From: Deltaproteobacteria bacterium
GTDB taxonomy: Bacteria; Myxococcota_A; Polyangia; Haliangiales; Haliangiaceae
Assembly (NCBI GenBank): GCA_021413675.1
Contig: JAIOQA010000102.1
Span: forward strand, 1 to 49,353
Direction: 5' to 3'
Length of the DNA stretch: 49,353 bases
Under the pieces are notes generated by a model, which searched no databases, was not told the DNA's origin, and worked only from the letters and a program-made list of their open reading frames with translations. Position 1 is the stretch's first letter. Each line of letters starts with the position of its first letter. The translations under genes were made by a program, and so were the position numbers. Shown here piece after piece: positions 32,114 through 41,300 of this stretch.

Positions 32114-32143
32114 TTGCGCGGAATCGGGATTTCCGCGTACTCT
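32114..32143 (+). promoter_or_regulatory. Possible promoter of the small membrane protein gene
   Basis: TTGCGC (32114-32119), 18-base spacer, TACTCT (32138-32143), about 80 bases before the ATG at 32224. A modest match only. Confidence 0.35.
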
Positions 32144-32223
32144 ATCGTCGCCGCGCGCGGTAACCGGTGAGGGCCGGTCCGATCGACGCATTCCTGCGGC
32201 ACAACATCCAGGGGGAACGCACC

Positions 32224-32658
32224 ATGTGGCCACGCATCATTCTCATTCTGTTGGGCGGCGCTATCGCGGCATCGGGCTTGATCATCGCGAAGGCGGCCAA
32301 CGCCAAGGACCTCCTCGCCAAGATCACGCCGTACCAGGGCTTCATCGGCGTCGCGCTGCTTGGCTTCGGCGTGTTTGATCTGCTGACCCACATCAGCGAG
32401 TTCACCGCGATCTTCAAGTTCCAGTTGCCGCTCTGGTCGATCACGCTGCTCGGCTGGTTCGTCGGTTCGATCGTCCTCGGGTTTATCCTGGGAATTCCGC
32501 AGATCGCGGCGTGGATCCCGGGCGAGAGCAACGCCGAGCAGAAGGTCGTCAATATCCAGAAGAAGCTCATGCCGTTCCAGGCGATCTTCGGCATCATCGG
32601 CCTCGTCACGGGCGTGCTGCTGCTCCTGTTCCAGCTCGGCATCCTGAAGTTCGCCTGA
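32224..32658 (+). CDS. Small integral membrane protein, four predicted helices
   Basis: A 144-residue inner-membrane protein with hydrophobic segments at about 4-22, 37-54, 70-92 and 117-138, and a short Lys/Gln-rich loop (about 98-114) between the last two. I do not recognise a family. The ATG is preceded by GGGGGAA (about 7 bases). Its GC is a little lower than the neighbours, mostly because of Phe and Ile codons in membrane segments. Transcribed alone, ending at a hairpin. An antisense ORF covering the same place is a shadow. Confidence 0.72.
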   Translation: MWPRIILILLGGAIAASGLIIAKAANAKDLLAKITPYQGFIGVALLGFGVFDLLTHISEFTAIFKFQLPLWSITLLGWFVGSIVLGFILGIPQIAAWIPGESNAEQKVVNIQKKLMPFQAIFGIIGLVTGVLLLLFQLGILKFA

Positions 32659-32699
32659 CCGTCGCTGTCGAGGTTCTCGACGGTCGTGACTCGCACGCG

Positions 32700-32731
32700 A
32701 CGCGCCCGCTCACCCGGGCGCGTTTCGCGTT
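32700..32731 (+). terminator. Likely terminator, at a convergent junction
   Basis: A 9-base perfect stem (ACGCGCCCG and its complement) with loop CTCACC, followed by TTCGCGTTT. It ends the membrane-protein transcript. A weaker 8-base stem (GACCGTCG) sits just before it at about 32657-32687. Confidence 0.6.
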
Positions 32732-32747
32732 TCGGCCACCGCCGCGC

Positions 32748-33740
32748 TCAGCGCGAGCCGTAGTTGTTCGCGGTGCGCTCTTCGTTGCGATCGGTCGCGG
32801 GCGGCGGCTCGGGCGTCAGCGCGCCGATGCGCGCGCGCAGCGCGGCATCGATCGCGATCGTCGTCGCGCCGAGCGCGGCGCGCAGCTGCTCGACCGAGCG
32901 CGCGCCGAGCAGCACCGAGGTCACCGCCGGATGCGCGCCGACCCACGCCACGCCGAGCGCCGCCGGATCATGGCCGAGCTCGCGCGCGAGCCCGGCGAAC
33001 GCATCCGCTGCGGCCCAGTACGCCTGGTCGGCGTAGCGCGTCTGGTACATCGCGTTGTGCGCGAGGCGCGAGCCCTGCGGCCGCGCGCCACCCGCGTACT
33101 TGCCGGTGAGCAGGCCGCCCGCGAGCGGGCTGTACGGCACGACCGCGAGGCCCAGCGCCTGCGCCATCGGCAACAGCTCGACCTCGGCCTGGCGCTTGAC
33201 GAGGTTGTACATCGGCTGCACCGCGCACAGCGGCGCGAACCCGCGCGCGGTCGCCACGCCCTGCGCGTGCGCGACCTGCCACGCCGCGAAGTTCGAGCAC
33301 GCCGCGTAGAGGATCTTGCCGGACGTGACCAGATCGTCGATGGCGCGCAGGGTCTCGTCGAGCGCGGTGCGATCGTCCCAGCGGTGCAGGTAGAACAGAT
33401 CGACGCGATCGGTGCCGAGGCGGCGCAGGCTGGCCTCGACCGCGCGCACCAGGTGGTAGCGCGACGTGCCGCGGGCGTTGGGCCCGCCGCCGGTCGGGAA
33501 GTACGCCTTGGTCGCGAGCACCAGCTGATCGCGATCGCCGCCGATCAGCCGGCCGATGATCTCCTCGGACCGGCCGTTGTTGTAGACGTCGGCGGTGTCG
33601 ATGAAGTTGATGCCGGCGTCGCGCGCGGTCGCCCACAGCGCGGCGCTGGTCGGCTCGTCGGCGTCCCCGCCGAACGACATCGTGCCGAGCGCGAGGCTCG
33701 AGACTTTCACTCCGGTCGTGCCGAGCCAGCGGTAGTCCAT
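32748..33740 (-). CDS. Aldo/keto reductase
   Basis: A 330-residue NADPH-dependent oxidoreductase of the AKR superfamily, a TIM barrel acting on aldehydes or ketones in the cytoplasm. The catalytic tetrad is complete: D48 and Y53 (DTADVYNNG), K78 (LATKAYF) and H119 (FYLHRWD). The C-terminal cofactor region ends with LGARSVEQL. The ATG for MDYRWLG has a good ribosome site (GGAGG, 5 bases); a GTG four codons earlier is less likely. Sequence style (LGTTGVKVSSLALGTMSFGG) fits the AKR11/YajO-like bacterial groups. Substrate not predictable. Confidence 0.93.
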   Translation of the reverse strand: MDYRWLGTTGVKVSSLALGTMSFGGDADEPTSAALWATARDAGINFIDTADVYNNGRSEEIIGRLIGGDRDQLVLATKAYFPTGGGPNARGTSRYHLVRAVEASLRRLGTDRVDLFYLHRWDDRTALDETLRAIDDLVTSGKILYAACSNFAAWQVAHAQGVATARGFAPLCAVQPMYNLVKRQAEVELLPMAQALGLAVVPYSPLAGGLLTGKYAGGARPQGSRLAHNAMYQTRYADQAYWAAADAFAGLARELGHDPAALGVAWVGAHPAVTSVLLGARSVEQLRAALGATTIAIDAALRARIGALTPEPPPATDRNEERTANNYGSR

Positions 33741-33874
33741 CGAAGCCTCCACGTGAGCGGATCACGGAACGCGCTCGATCGAGGCGCCGCGCACGGCGAT
33801 CCGGGTCCGCGCGAGCAACGCGCGGTGGGGTGAAGTGCGAGGCTCCGCCTCGCACGAGGGGACGGGCAGGTCCC

Positions 33875-34441
33875 CTATCGATCGAACGCAGCGCCGATGC
33901 GGTGGAGGACCTTGTCCTCCGCGCCCGACACGCGACCGATGCCCAGGAACCCACCCGCGGACTCCGCGACCACGCGCGCGAAGTTCACGATCTGCGTGCG
34001 CAGCAGGCGGTTCTGCTCGTCGTTGAGCTGGCTCGCGAGCGACTTGATGTACGCCTCCCACGCGGTGATCAGCGTGTCGGGCGGCTGCTTCGCCAGCCAC
34101 TTCTCGAGGAGCTCGTAGCCCGGCGACCCGGGCTCGAGGCCCTTGCCCGCCGCGCCGCTCATGATCGCGGTGCGCTCGTTGTCCTGGATGACGCCGTCGG
34201 CCCAGGCCACCGCGATGAGCGGGACCAGCGACAGCGCCGCCACGGTCTTGCCGTTCAGGCCGAGCGCCACCATCTGCTCGAGGACCGCGTCGTCGGTCAT
34301 GCCCGACGCCTTCTGCAGCTCCTCCTTGGTGGTCTGCTCCTGCATGTGCGCACGCAGGGCAGCGATCTTCTTCTCGTCTTCCTTGTGGAAGAACTCGTTC
34401 TCCAGGGCATCACGACGTTCGTCGAGCAGGCCTTCGCTCAT
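33875..34441 (-). CDS. TerB-like domain protein
   Basis: A 188-residue soluble helical protein. A charged N-terminal part (EDEKKIAALRAHMQEQ) is followed by a helical domain like TerB/DjlA-N (about 60-170), with the acidic DG-x-I-x-x-x-E pattern (WADGVIQDNERTAIM). TerB domains bind metals or membrane-associated partners in tellurite and stress systems, but stand-alone copies with a lead helix have no settled role. The same frame stays open far upstream, but MSEGLLDERRD is the sensible start and matches the divergent gap of about 160 bases. No clear ribosome site. Confidence 0.72.
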   Translation of the reverse strand: MSEGLLDERRDALENEFFHKEDEKKIAALRAHMQEQTTKEELQKASGMTDDAVLEQMVALGLNGKTVAALSLVPLIAVAWADGVIQDNERTAIMSGAAGKGLEPGSPGYELLEKWLAKQPPDTLITAWEAYIKSLASQLNDEQNRLLRTQIVNFARVVAESAGGFLGIGRVSGAEDKVLHRIGAAFDR

Positions 34442-34600
34442 GGCGCGGACCATACACCAAACCGATGGCCGGTCCAGCGCTCCAGGCCGGTGGCAACCTC
34501 GCGACGCGATCGTCGCAACCCAGCTACATCGTTCGGTGACGAGCCCTCGGCCTGCGATTGGCCTTGCAGCGAGGGACCGGCACCTGGTAATCGCGCCACC

Positions 34601-35581
34601 ATGTCGTTCCGCCCGGTGATCGCCGCCGTCCTGTTCGCCGCCTGCGCCCGCGGAGCTGCCCCGAGCGAGGACATCCCGGCCGACGCCCGCGTCTCGCCGT
34701 CGATCGACGCGAAGGTCGGCGACCCCGACGCCGCCGACATCGACGCCGCGCCCGGGACCCCCGACGCGAAGCCCGGCGCGCCCGACGCCAAGCCGACCCC
34801 GGACGGCGCGCCCGACGCGAACGTCGACGCGATGCCCTCGCCCGACGCGACGCCGATCGTGGTCAACGGCCTCCTGCTCTCGGAGGTCGTGCTCGCGCCG
34901 ACCGGCGGCGAGTTCATCGAGATCGTCAACCCGACCGCGAGCGCGGTCATGCTCGATCACTACTACCTGAGCGACAACGGCACGTACTGGAAGCTCCCGG
35001 CGGGCGGCCAGACCCTCGAGACCGGCGACTTCATCGCGCAGTTCCCGGCCGGCGCGTCGATCCCGTCGCACGGCGTGATCACCGTCGCGCTGGACACCGC
35101 CGCCAACTTCACCGTGGCGTACCCGGGCGTCGCGCCGACCTACTCGGTCGCCGGCGGCACGATGACCACCGTCGACGTCGCGGGCGCGGCCGGCCTCACC
35201 AACGGCGGCGAGCCGATCATCCTGTTCTCGTGGGATGGCCAGAGCGACTTGGTCGTCGACGTCGACATCATGATCGCGGGCGTGCCCAGCACGACCAACC
35301 TGCTGGGGTCCAAGTCGAACCAGACCCAGGACGGCCCCGACACCGGCACCAGCACGTCGAAGTACGCGGTCGACGCCAACACGATCGCGGCGCAGCCGGC
35401 CGCGCCGGGCTCGGCCAAGTCGACCAAGCGGATCCTCGTCGACACCGGCCACCAGATCGCGACCGGCGGCAACGGCGTCGACGGCGTCGACTGCACCAGC
35501 GAGGACACCGCGGTGACCTGGGACTCGTCGGCGTACACCGCGCCGACGCCGGGCGACGTGCCCGCCGCGCTGATCCCGTGA
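34601..35581 (+). CDS. Lamin-tail-domain (LTD) lipoprotein with Asp/Ala/Pro-rich linker
   Basis: A 326-residue surface lipoprotein: signal MSFRPVIAAVLFAAC (C15), then a DA/DAKP/PDA-rich low-complexity linker (about 22-85) as in many Myxococcota lipoproteins, then an Ig-like lamin tail domain (about 90-190: LLSEVVLAPTGGEFIEIVNPT, YYLSDNGTYWKLP) and a mixed C-terminal region with a few Cys. LTD domains on exported proteins usually aid attachment or anchor other domains; none is attached here. Single gene, divergent from the TerB-like gene. Confidence 0.82.
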   Translation: MSFRPVIAAVLFAACARGAAPSEDIPADARVSPSIDAKVGDPDAADIDAAPGTPDAKPGAPDAKPTPDGAPDANVDAMPSPDATPIVVNGLLLSEVVLAPTGGEFIEIVNPTASAVMLDHYYLSDNGTYWKLPAGGQTLETGDFIAQFPAGASIPSHGVITVALDTAANFTVAYPGVAPTYSVAGGTMTTVDVAGAAGLTNGGEPIILFSWDGQSDLVVDVDIMIAGVPSTTNLLGSKSNQTQDGPDTGTSTSKYAVDANTIAAQPAAPGSAKSTKRILVDTGHQIATGGNGVDGVDCTSEDTAVTWDSSAYTAPTPGDVPAALIP

Positions 35582-35643
35582 CGCGCTGATCGTGTGACCG
35601 GCGCGCGCGCGGGCGGCCGCGCGCACTCTGCTATCGTCGCGCG

Positions 35644-37284
35644 GTGACGACGCCCGAGCCGCTGCACGACCCCGCATCGCCCGCATCGATCGATGCCCCG
35701 ACCCCGCGCCGGGTCTGGCTGATGCCGATCGCCGTGCTGTTCGGCCTCGCGGTCGCGATCTTCGCGGGCTTCTACCTGCTCGATTACTTCGTCACCGGCG
35801 GGCCGCCGGTCGCCGATCCGGGGCAGCCCGCGGGGCGCTACGTCACCTTCGACGCCGGCTACATCACCGACGCGCTGTCGGGCCTGGCCGCGATGGTCGC
35901 GGCGATCCTCGGCATCGTCATCACGGTCGTCAGCATCATCGTCCAGCTGTCGGCCGACCGGTACACCGGCGTCGCGCGCATGTTCCTGCGCGACCGCGTG
36001 AACCTCGGCGTGATGGCGTACTTCGTGATCGCGTGCGTGTGTGCGGTCTGGCTCAGCCTGTCGGTGCACGCCGACTTCGTGCCGCGCGCCGCGATCCTCA
36101 CGATGATCGTCGCGACCACGTTCGGCATCGTCGTGATGCTGCCGTACTTCGCGTACGTCTTCCGGTTCCTCGAGCCGACCAGCATCATCGCGCGCATCCG
36201 GCGCGAGGCCGGCGAGGCGGTCGTCGCCGGCGCGACCGCGCGCACTGACGCCGTCGTGATCGCGGCGCAGGGCCCGGCGCTCACCGCGCTCGAGGAGCTG
36301 ACCGACATCACCTCGAACTCGATCGAGAGCAAGGACAAGATCATCGCGTCGCGCGCGGTCGACGCGATCAAGGACTTCGTCCTCGAGTACCAGCAGGTCA
36401 AGGCGCGCGCCAAGGACCGCTGGTTCACGATCGGGCCGCACATCCGCGGCAACCCCGACTTCGTCGCGATGGACCCCGAGTCGCTGCGCGATCTCGAGCA
36501 GCGGCGGACCTGGGTCGAGTGGAAGGCGCTGCGCCACTACCTCGGCATCTACGCCGAGGCCCAGGCGTCGATGCCCGACATCAACTACCTGATCGCGATC
36601 GACACGCGCTACCTCGGCGAGGCCGCGGCCCGGCGCGGCGACACCGAGCTGCTCGCGCTGGTGTTCCGGTTCATGAACTCGTACCTGCGCGCGACCCTCA
36701 ACGCGCGCGCGGTCCGCACCGCGTACAACGTGATGAACCAGTACCGGCTGCTGGTCGAGGCGATGCTGCGCGGCAAGCACAACGACGCCGCCCTCGATGG
36801 CGTGCGCCACATGCTGTACTACGGCCGCACCAGCTTCGACATGCAACTCGGGTTCGTGACCGAGACCGTGGCCTACGACATCGGCGCGCTGTGCGAGCTC
36901 GCCCACGGCCTGTCCACGGACGTCACGCGCTCGGCGCTCGACGACGAGATGCTGGCGCTGTTCCTCGAGCTCGATCAGCCGCTGCGGATGCGCAAGCAGG
37001 AGCATCACCTCCAGGGCGTCCGCAAGGCCCAGGTGAAGCTTGCCTGCTACTACCTGTCCGTGGGCGAGGAGGCCCGCGCCCGCCGGATCGCGGACGACAT
37101 GCGCGACGAGGACGCCGACCGGCTGGCCACGATCCGCAGTCAACTCGAGGACGTGGAGTCGAAGGATTTCTGGGAGATCATCGACCGCGGTAGGAATTTC
37201 GAATACATGCCCCCTGCACAGCGGGCGAAGATGGCCGAGTTCTTTACATGGCTTTCCGTCAGTCCGGTCACGGATCCGGGGTAG
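35644..37284 (+). CDS. DUF2254-like membrane protein
   Basis: A 546-residue inner-membrane protein. The N-terminal part has about four hydrophobic helices (25-48, 75-103, 122-141, 148-172) and the DUF2254-like stretch with VSIIVQLSADRYTGVARMFLRD. The C-terminal two-thirds (about 190-546) is a large soluble helical domain, longer than I recall for the family. GTG start. It is first in a tight plus-strand operon: 7 bases to the FHA gene, which overlaps the kinase gene. That context suggests a membrane protein under Ser/Thr phospho-control. Function unknown. Confidence 0.75.
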   Translation: MTTPEPLHDPASPASIDAPTPRRVWLMPIAVLFGLAVAIFAGFYLLDYFVTGGPPVADPGQPAGRYVTFDAGYITDALSGLAAMVAAILGIVITVVSIIVQLSADRYTGVARMFLRDRVNLGVMAYFVIACVCAVWLSLSVHADFVPRAAILTMIVATTFGIVVMLPYFAYVFRFLEPTSIIARIRREAGEAVVAGATARTDAVVIAAQGPALTALEELTDITSNSIESKDKIIASRAVDAIKDFVLEYQQVKARAKDRWFTIGPHIRGNPDFVAMDPESLRDLEQRRTWVEWKALRHYLGIYAEAQASMPDINYLIAIDTRYLGEAAARRGDTELLALVFRFMNSYLRATLNARAVRTAYNVMNQYRLLVEAMLRGKHNDAALDGVRHMLYYGRTSFDMQLGFVTETVAYDIGALCELAHGLSTDVTRSALDDEMLALFLELDQPLRMRKQEHHLQGVRKAQVKLACYYLSVGEEARARRIADDMRDEDADRLATIRSQLEDVESKDFWEIIDRGRNFEYMPPAQRAKMAEFFTWLSVSPVTDPG

Positions 37285-37291
37285 ACTTTTC

Positions 37292-38389
37292 ATGATGGGC
37301 CAGATGCGGAGTCGGATCATCCACCTGGTCGATGGCCAGGATCGATCCGATGCGCGCAACCTGCGCACCAGCGTCATGGTCCGCGGCGACGCGCCGGCCG
37401 TGCCGGTGCGGCTCGACTTCGCGTCGCTGTTCGCGATCGCGTGGCCCGATCTGCGCCGCCTGGTGCTGGGCTTCGGCGAGACCGGCGTGGCGGTGGTCGC
37501 GGTCGACCTGGTCAAGCGCCGGGTCGCCGGCACGCTCGCGCTGGCCGCGCGCATCGGTCGCGCCAATGCCGCGATCATCGGGCGCCACGGCCAGTGCGAT
37601 CTGTTCCTGCACGCCGATCCCACCCTGGCCCTGCGCCACATGGTGCTGATCGCGCATCCGCAGACGACCAGCGGCGAGGTCACGTACCGGCTGGTCGATC
37701 TGCGCACCCAGACCGCGTTCACCGACGAGGGCGGACGCCGCCTCGAGTCGTTGACCGCCTCGGGCCCGACCTTCGTCCAGGTCGGCAGCTACGCGCTGTT
37801 CTTCCTCGACACCTCCGATGCACCGACGGCGTGGCCCGAGGATCCGCGCGAGGCCTGGCAGTGCGTGCCGGAGCGGGTCTATGTCGAGGAGACCGCGGCC
37901 GAGCCCGATCGCTGGAAGCGCGGGCGGCAGGGCGGCGGCAAGGCCAGCCAGGCCGGGCTCGCCGCGGGCACCGGCGTGGTCGACTCGTGGGGCCGGCAAT
38001 CGGTCACGCTGGTCCAGACCCAGCCCGGCCCGGCGCGCGCGCGGCTCGATCTGTCGACCGATGACGACCCCGCGACGGGCGCGCTGAAGCTGTCGTCCGC
38101 GGGCCGGACCCAGACCCTGTCGGTCGGTCACGGCTCGGCGCGCTCGGGCCTCCTGGTCGGCCGCTACGAGCGCTGCGATACCCGCGGCGCGTCGGTGCTC
38201 GCCCACCACGGCATCTCGCGCGTGCACGCGCTGGTGATCGAGATCGAGGGCGTCATGTACGCGATCGACACCGGCAGCACCAACGGCATCTTCGCTGGCG
38301 AGACCAACGTCCGGATCGCCCCGATGGCGCAGGGCGCGTCGCTCGTGCTGGGCGACGCGCTGGCGACGATGGAGTGGCTCGTGCCGTGA
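37292..38389 (+). CDS. Protein with two FHA-like domains
   Basis: A 366-residue soluble protein. An N-terminal FHA-like fold (about 75-175: IIGRHGQCDLFL, LRHMVLI) is followed by a linker rich in Gly/Lys/Arg and a second, better FHA domain (about 270-366: VGRYERCDT, ISRVHALVIE, DTGSTNGIFAG). Tandem FHA proteins bind phosphothreonine peptides. The gene lies directly before, and overlaps (GTGA), a kinase gene, so it is probably that kinase's substrate or adaptor. Two adjacent ATGs (37292, 37295) make the exact start uncertain; a third is at 37304. Confidence 0.83.
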   Translation: MMGQMRSRIIHLVDGQDRSDARNLRTSVMVRGDAPAVPVRLDFASLFAIAWPDLRRLVLGFGETGVAVVAVDLVKRRVAGTLALAARIGRANAAIIGRHGQCDLFLHADPTLALRHMVLIAHPQTTSGEVTYRLVDLRTQTAFTDEGGRRLESLTASGPTFVQVGSYALFFLDTSDAPTAWPEDPREAWQCVPERVYVEETAAEPDRWKRGRQGGGKASQAGLAAGTGVVDSWGRQSVTLVQTQPGPARARLDLSTDDDPATGALKLSSAGRTQTLSVGHGSARSGLLVGRYERCDTRGASVLAHHGISRVHALVIEIEGVMYAIDTGSTNGIFAGETNVRIAPMAQGASLVLGDALATMEWLVP

Positions 38390-41300
38390 ACGAGGACGCG
38401 ATCGAGTTCCGCGGAACCGATCGGTTCACCGTGGTGCGCGCCCTGGGCGCGGGAGGGATGGGGGCGGTCTACGAGGTCATCGATCGCGAACGCGATCAGC
38501 GCCTCGCCCTCAAGACGTTGCGGCGTCCGGACGCGGCGCTCCTCTACCGGCTGAAGACCGAGTTCCGCGCGCTCTCCACGATCCACCACCCGAACCTGGT
38601 GCGGCTCGGCGAGCTGGTCGAGTCCGGTGGGCAGTGGTTCTTCACGATGGAGCTGTTGCTCGGCGACGACTTCCTGCAGTGGGTCCGCCCGGGCGATCTC
38701 GTGCCCGAGTCGCTGTCCACGGTCGTCGCGCAGCGATCGCCGCGGCTGTACCAGGGCGACACGCTGTCGGCGCTGTCGACCCCGGGCGAGCGCGATCCCG
38801 CGCCGGTGGCCAACGGCTCGTATCCCGAGGTGCCGCTCGGCACCTGCGATCACGATCGCCTGCGCCACGCGCTGATCGGCGTGGCCCACGGGCTCTGCGC
38901 GCTGCACGACGCCGGGCTCGTCCACCGCGACATCAAGCCGTCCAACCTGATCGTCACGTTCGATCGCCGCGTCGTGCTCCTCGACTTCGGCCTGGTCCGG
39001 ACGCTGGCGGCGTCGGCGGCGTCGGAGGAGGGCCAGGTCATGGGCACGCCGGCGTACATGGCGCCGGAGCAGATGTCGGTCGCGCATACCGAGGCGGCGA
39101 GCGACTGGTACGCCGTCGGCGTGATGCTGTACCAGGCGCTGACCGGGCGCCTGCCGTTCACCGGCGGCACGATCTCGATGCTCGCGGCCAAGCACAAGGC
39201 GCCGCCGCCGCTGCCCACGGCCGAGCACATCCCCGAGGACCTCGCGACCCTGTGCATGGCGCTCCTCGATCCCGAGCCGAGCGCGCGGCCCGACGGCCGC
39301 GAGGTGCTGGCGTGGCTCGGCGCGATCGAGCCGGCGGCCAAGGACGTGACCGGCGAGGTCGCGCTGCGCGGCCGCTCGGTCGAGCGCGCGGTGCTGGACG
39401 ACGCGCTCGCCGACGTCGCCGACGGCCGCGCGGTGGTGGTCTACCTGACCGGCGGCTCGGGCCTGGGCAAGACCGCGCTGGTCGAGGGCTTCGTCGAGCG
39501 CCAGCGCGATCGCGCCGGCGTGCTGGTGCTGCGCGGCCGGTGCTACGAGCGCGAGTCGGTGCCGTACAAGGCGCTCGATCGCGCGATCGACGATCTCGCG
39601 CTCGCGCTCAAGGCGCTGCCGCGCGAGGAGGTCACCGCGCTCGTGCCCGAGCACGCCGCCGCGCTGGCCCAGGTGTTCCCGGTGCTCGGCCAGGTGCCGG
39701 TGATCGCCGAGGCCGCCGCCGAGCGCAGCCGCGATCCGGCGCGGATCCGGGCGCGCGCGCTCGGCTGTCTGCGCGAGCTGCTCACCCGGCTCGCGACCAC
39801 GCGCCGGCTGATCATCGCGATCGACGATCTGCACTGGGGCGACACCGACTCGGCCGAGGTGCTGCGCGAGCTGCTCGGCCCGCCGGCGGCGCCGCCGATC
39901 TTGATCCTCGGCACCGTGCGCGCGGACGTCGACGCCGGGCCGATCGTGGCGGCGCTCGACGCGGGCGCCGGCGATCGCCGGACCGGCGAGGGCGTGCGCA
40001 TCACGCGGCTGGCGATCGGCCCGCTGGCCGCGGCGCCGGCGCGCGAGCTGGCCACGCACCTGCTGGGCGCGCGCGGCGACGCGGCGGCGCTGGCCGCGGG
40101 TATCGCCGACGAGAGCGGCGGCTCGCCGTTCTTCATCGGCGAGATGGCGCGCTACCTGCGGGCCGCGCCCGCGGACGCCGCGGCGCCGTCGCTCGATCGC
40201 GTGATCGAGAGCCGCGTGGCGCAGCTGCCCTCGGGCGCGCGGGCCTTGCTCGATGTCGTGGCGCTGGTCGGGCGGCCGATCGCGCAGGGCCTCGCGGCGC
40301 GCGCCGCCGGCGTCGAGCTCGACAGCGCGCTCAGCCAGCTGCGCGCCGCCAACCTGGTGTCGAGCCACGGCGCCCGCGACCGCGACACCGTCGAGCCGTA
40401 CCACGATCGGATCCGGGTCGCGGTGATGGCCGGGCTCGATGCCGTGCGGGTGCGCGAGCTGCGCGCCGCGCTGGCGCACGCGCTGATCGACACCGACTGG
40501 GCCGATCCCGATCAGCTCGGCGTCGAGTTCCTCGCGGCGGTCGATGTGGGGCGCGCGCGCCAGGCCGCGATCGCCGCCGCCGAGCGGGCCGCGACCGCGC
40601 TCGCGTTCGATCGCGCCGCGGCGCTGTACCAGCTCGCGATCGGCATCGCGGATCTCGATCCCGCCGAGCGCCGCACGCTCGCGCGCGCGCGCGCCGATGT
40701 CCTGTCGTACGCCGGCCGCGGCGAGGAGGCCGCGCGCGAGTACCTCGCGGTCGCCGCCGACGCCGACGGCGACGCCCGGCTCGAGCTCGAGCGGCTCGCG
40801 GCCGACAACCTGCTGCGCGGCGGCTACATCGTCGAGGGTGCGCTGCACCTCAACCGGGTCATGACCGCGCTCGGCGTGAAGGTCGCGGGCAGCCGCGGCC
40901 GCGCGATCCGCACGCTGGTCTGGGCGCGCGCGCGCCTGCGCCTGCGGGGCCTCGAGTTCACGCCGCGGCCCGAGGCCTCGCTCGCGGCCCGCGATCTCGA
41001 GCGCGTCGACGGCCTGTTCGCGGCCGCGACCACGTTCGCGATGTTCGACAACCTGCGCGGCGCCGCGGTCCAGACCGAGCACCTCCTGCGCGCGCTGCCG
41101 CTCGGCGAGGAGCGCCGGGTGTGCCGCGCGCTGGCGACCGAGGTCGCGTACCTCTCGGTGCAGGGGCCGGCGGCGGCGCGGCGCGCGCGGCGCCTGGCCG
41201 AGCGCGTGTTCGCGCTCGCCGATCGCCTCGGCGATCCGTACCTCGCCTACGGCGCGCAGATGTGCGCCGGCTTCACGAGCTTCTTCTCCGGTAGCTTCCG

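Noticed and set aside
32142..32696. A 184-residue minus-strand ORF over the small membrane protein
   Set aside because: The plus-strand product has four clean membrane helices and a ribosome site; the minus-strand product has no coherent features.
33875..35686. The 603-residue extension of the TerB-like frame
   Set aside because: The upstream part is antisense to the lamin-tail lipoprotein and is Arg/Val/Asp shadow sequence; the real start is at MSEGLLDERRD.
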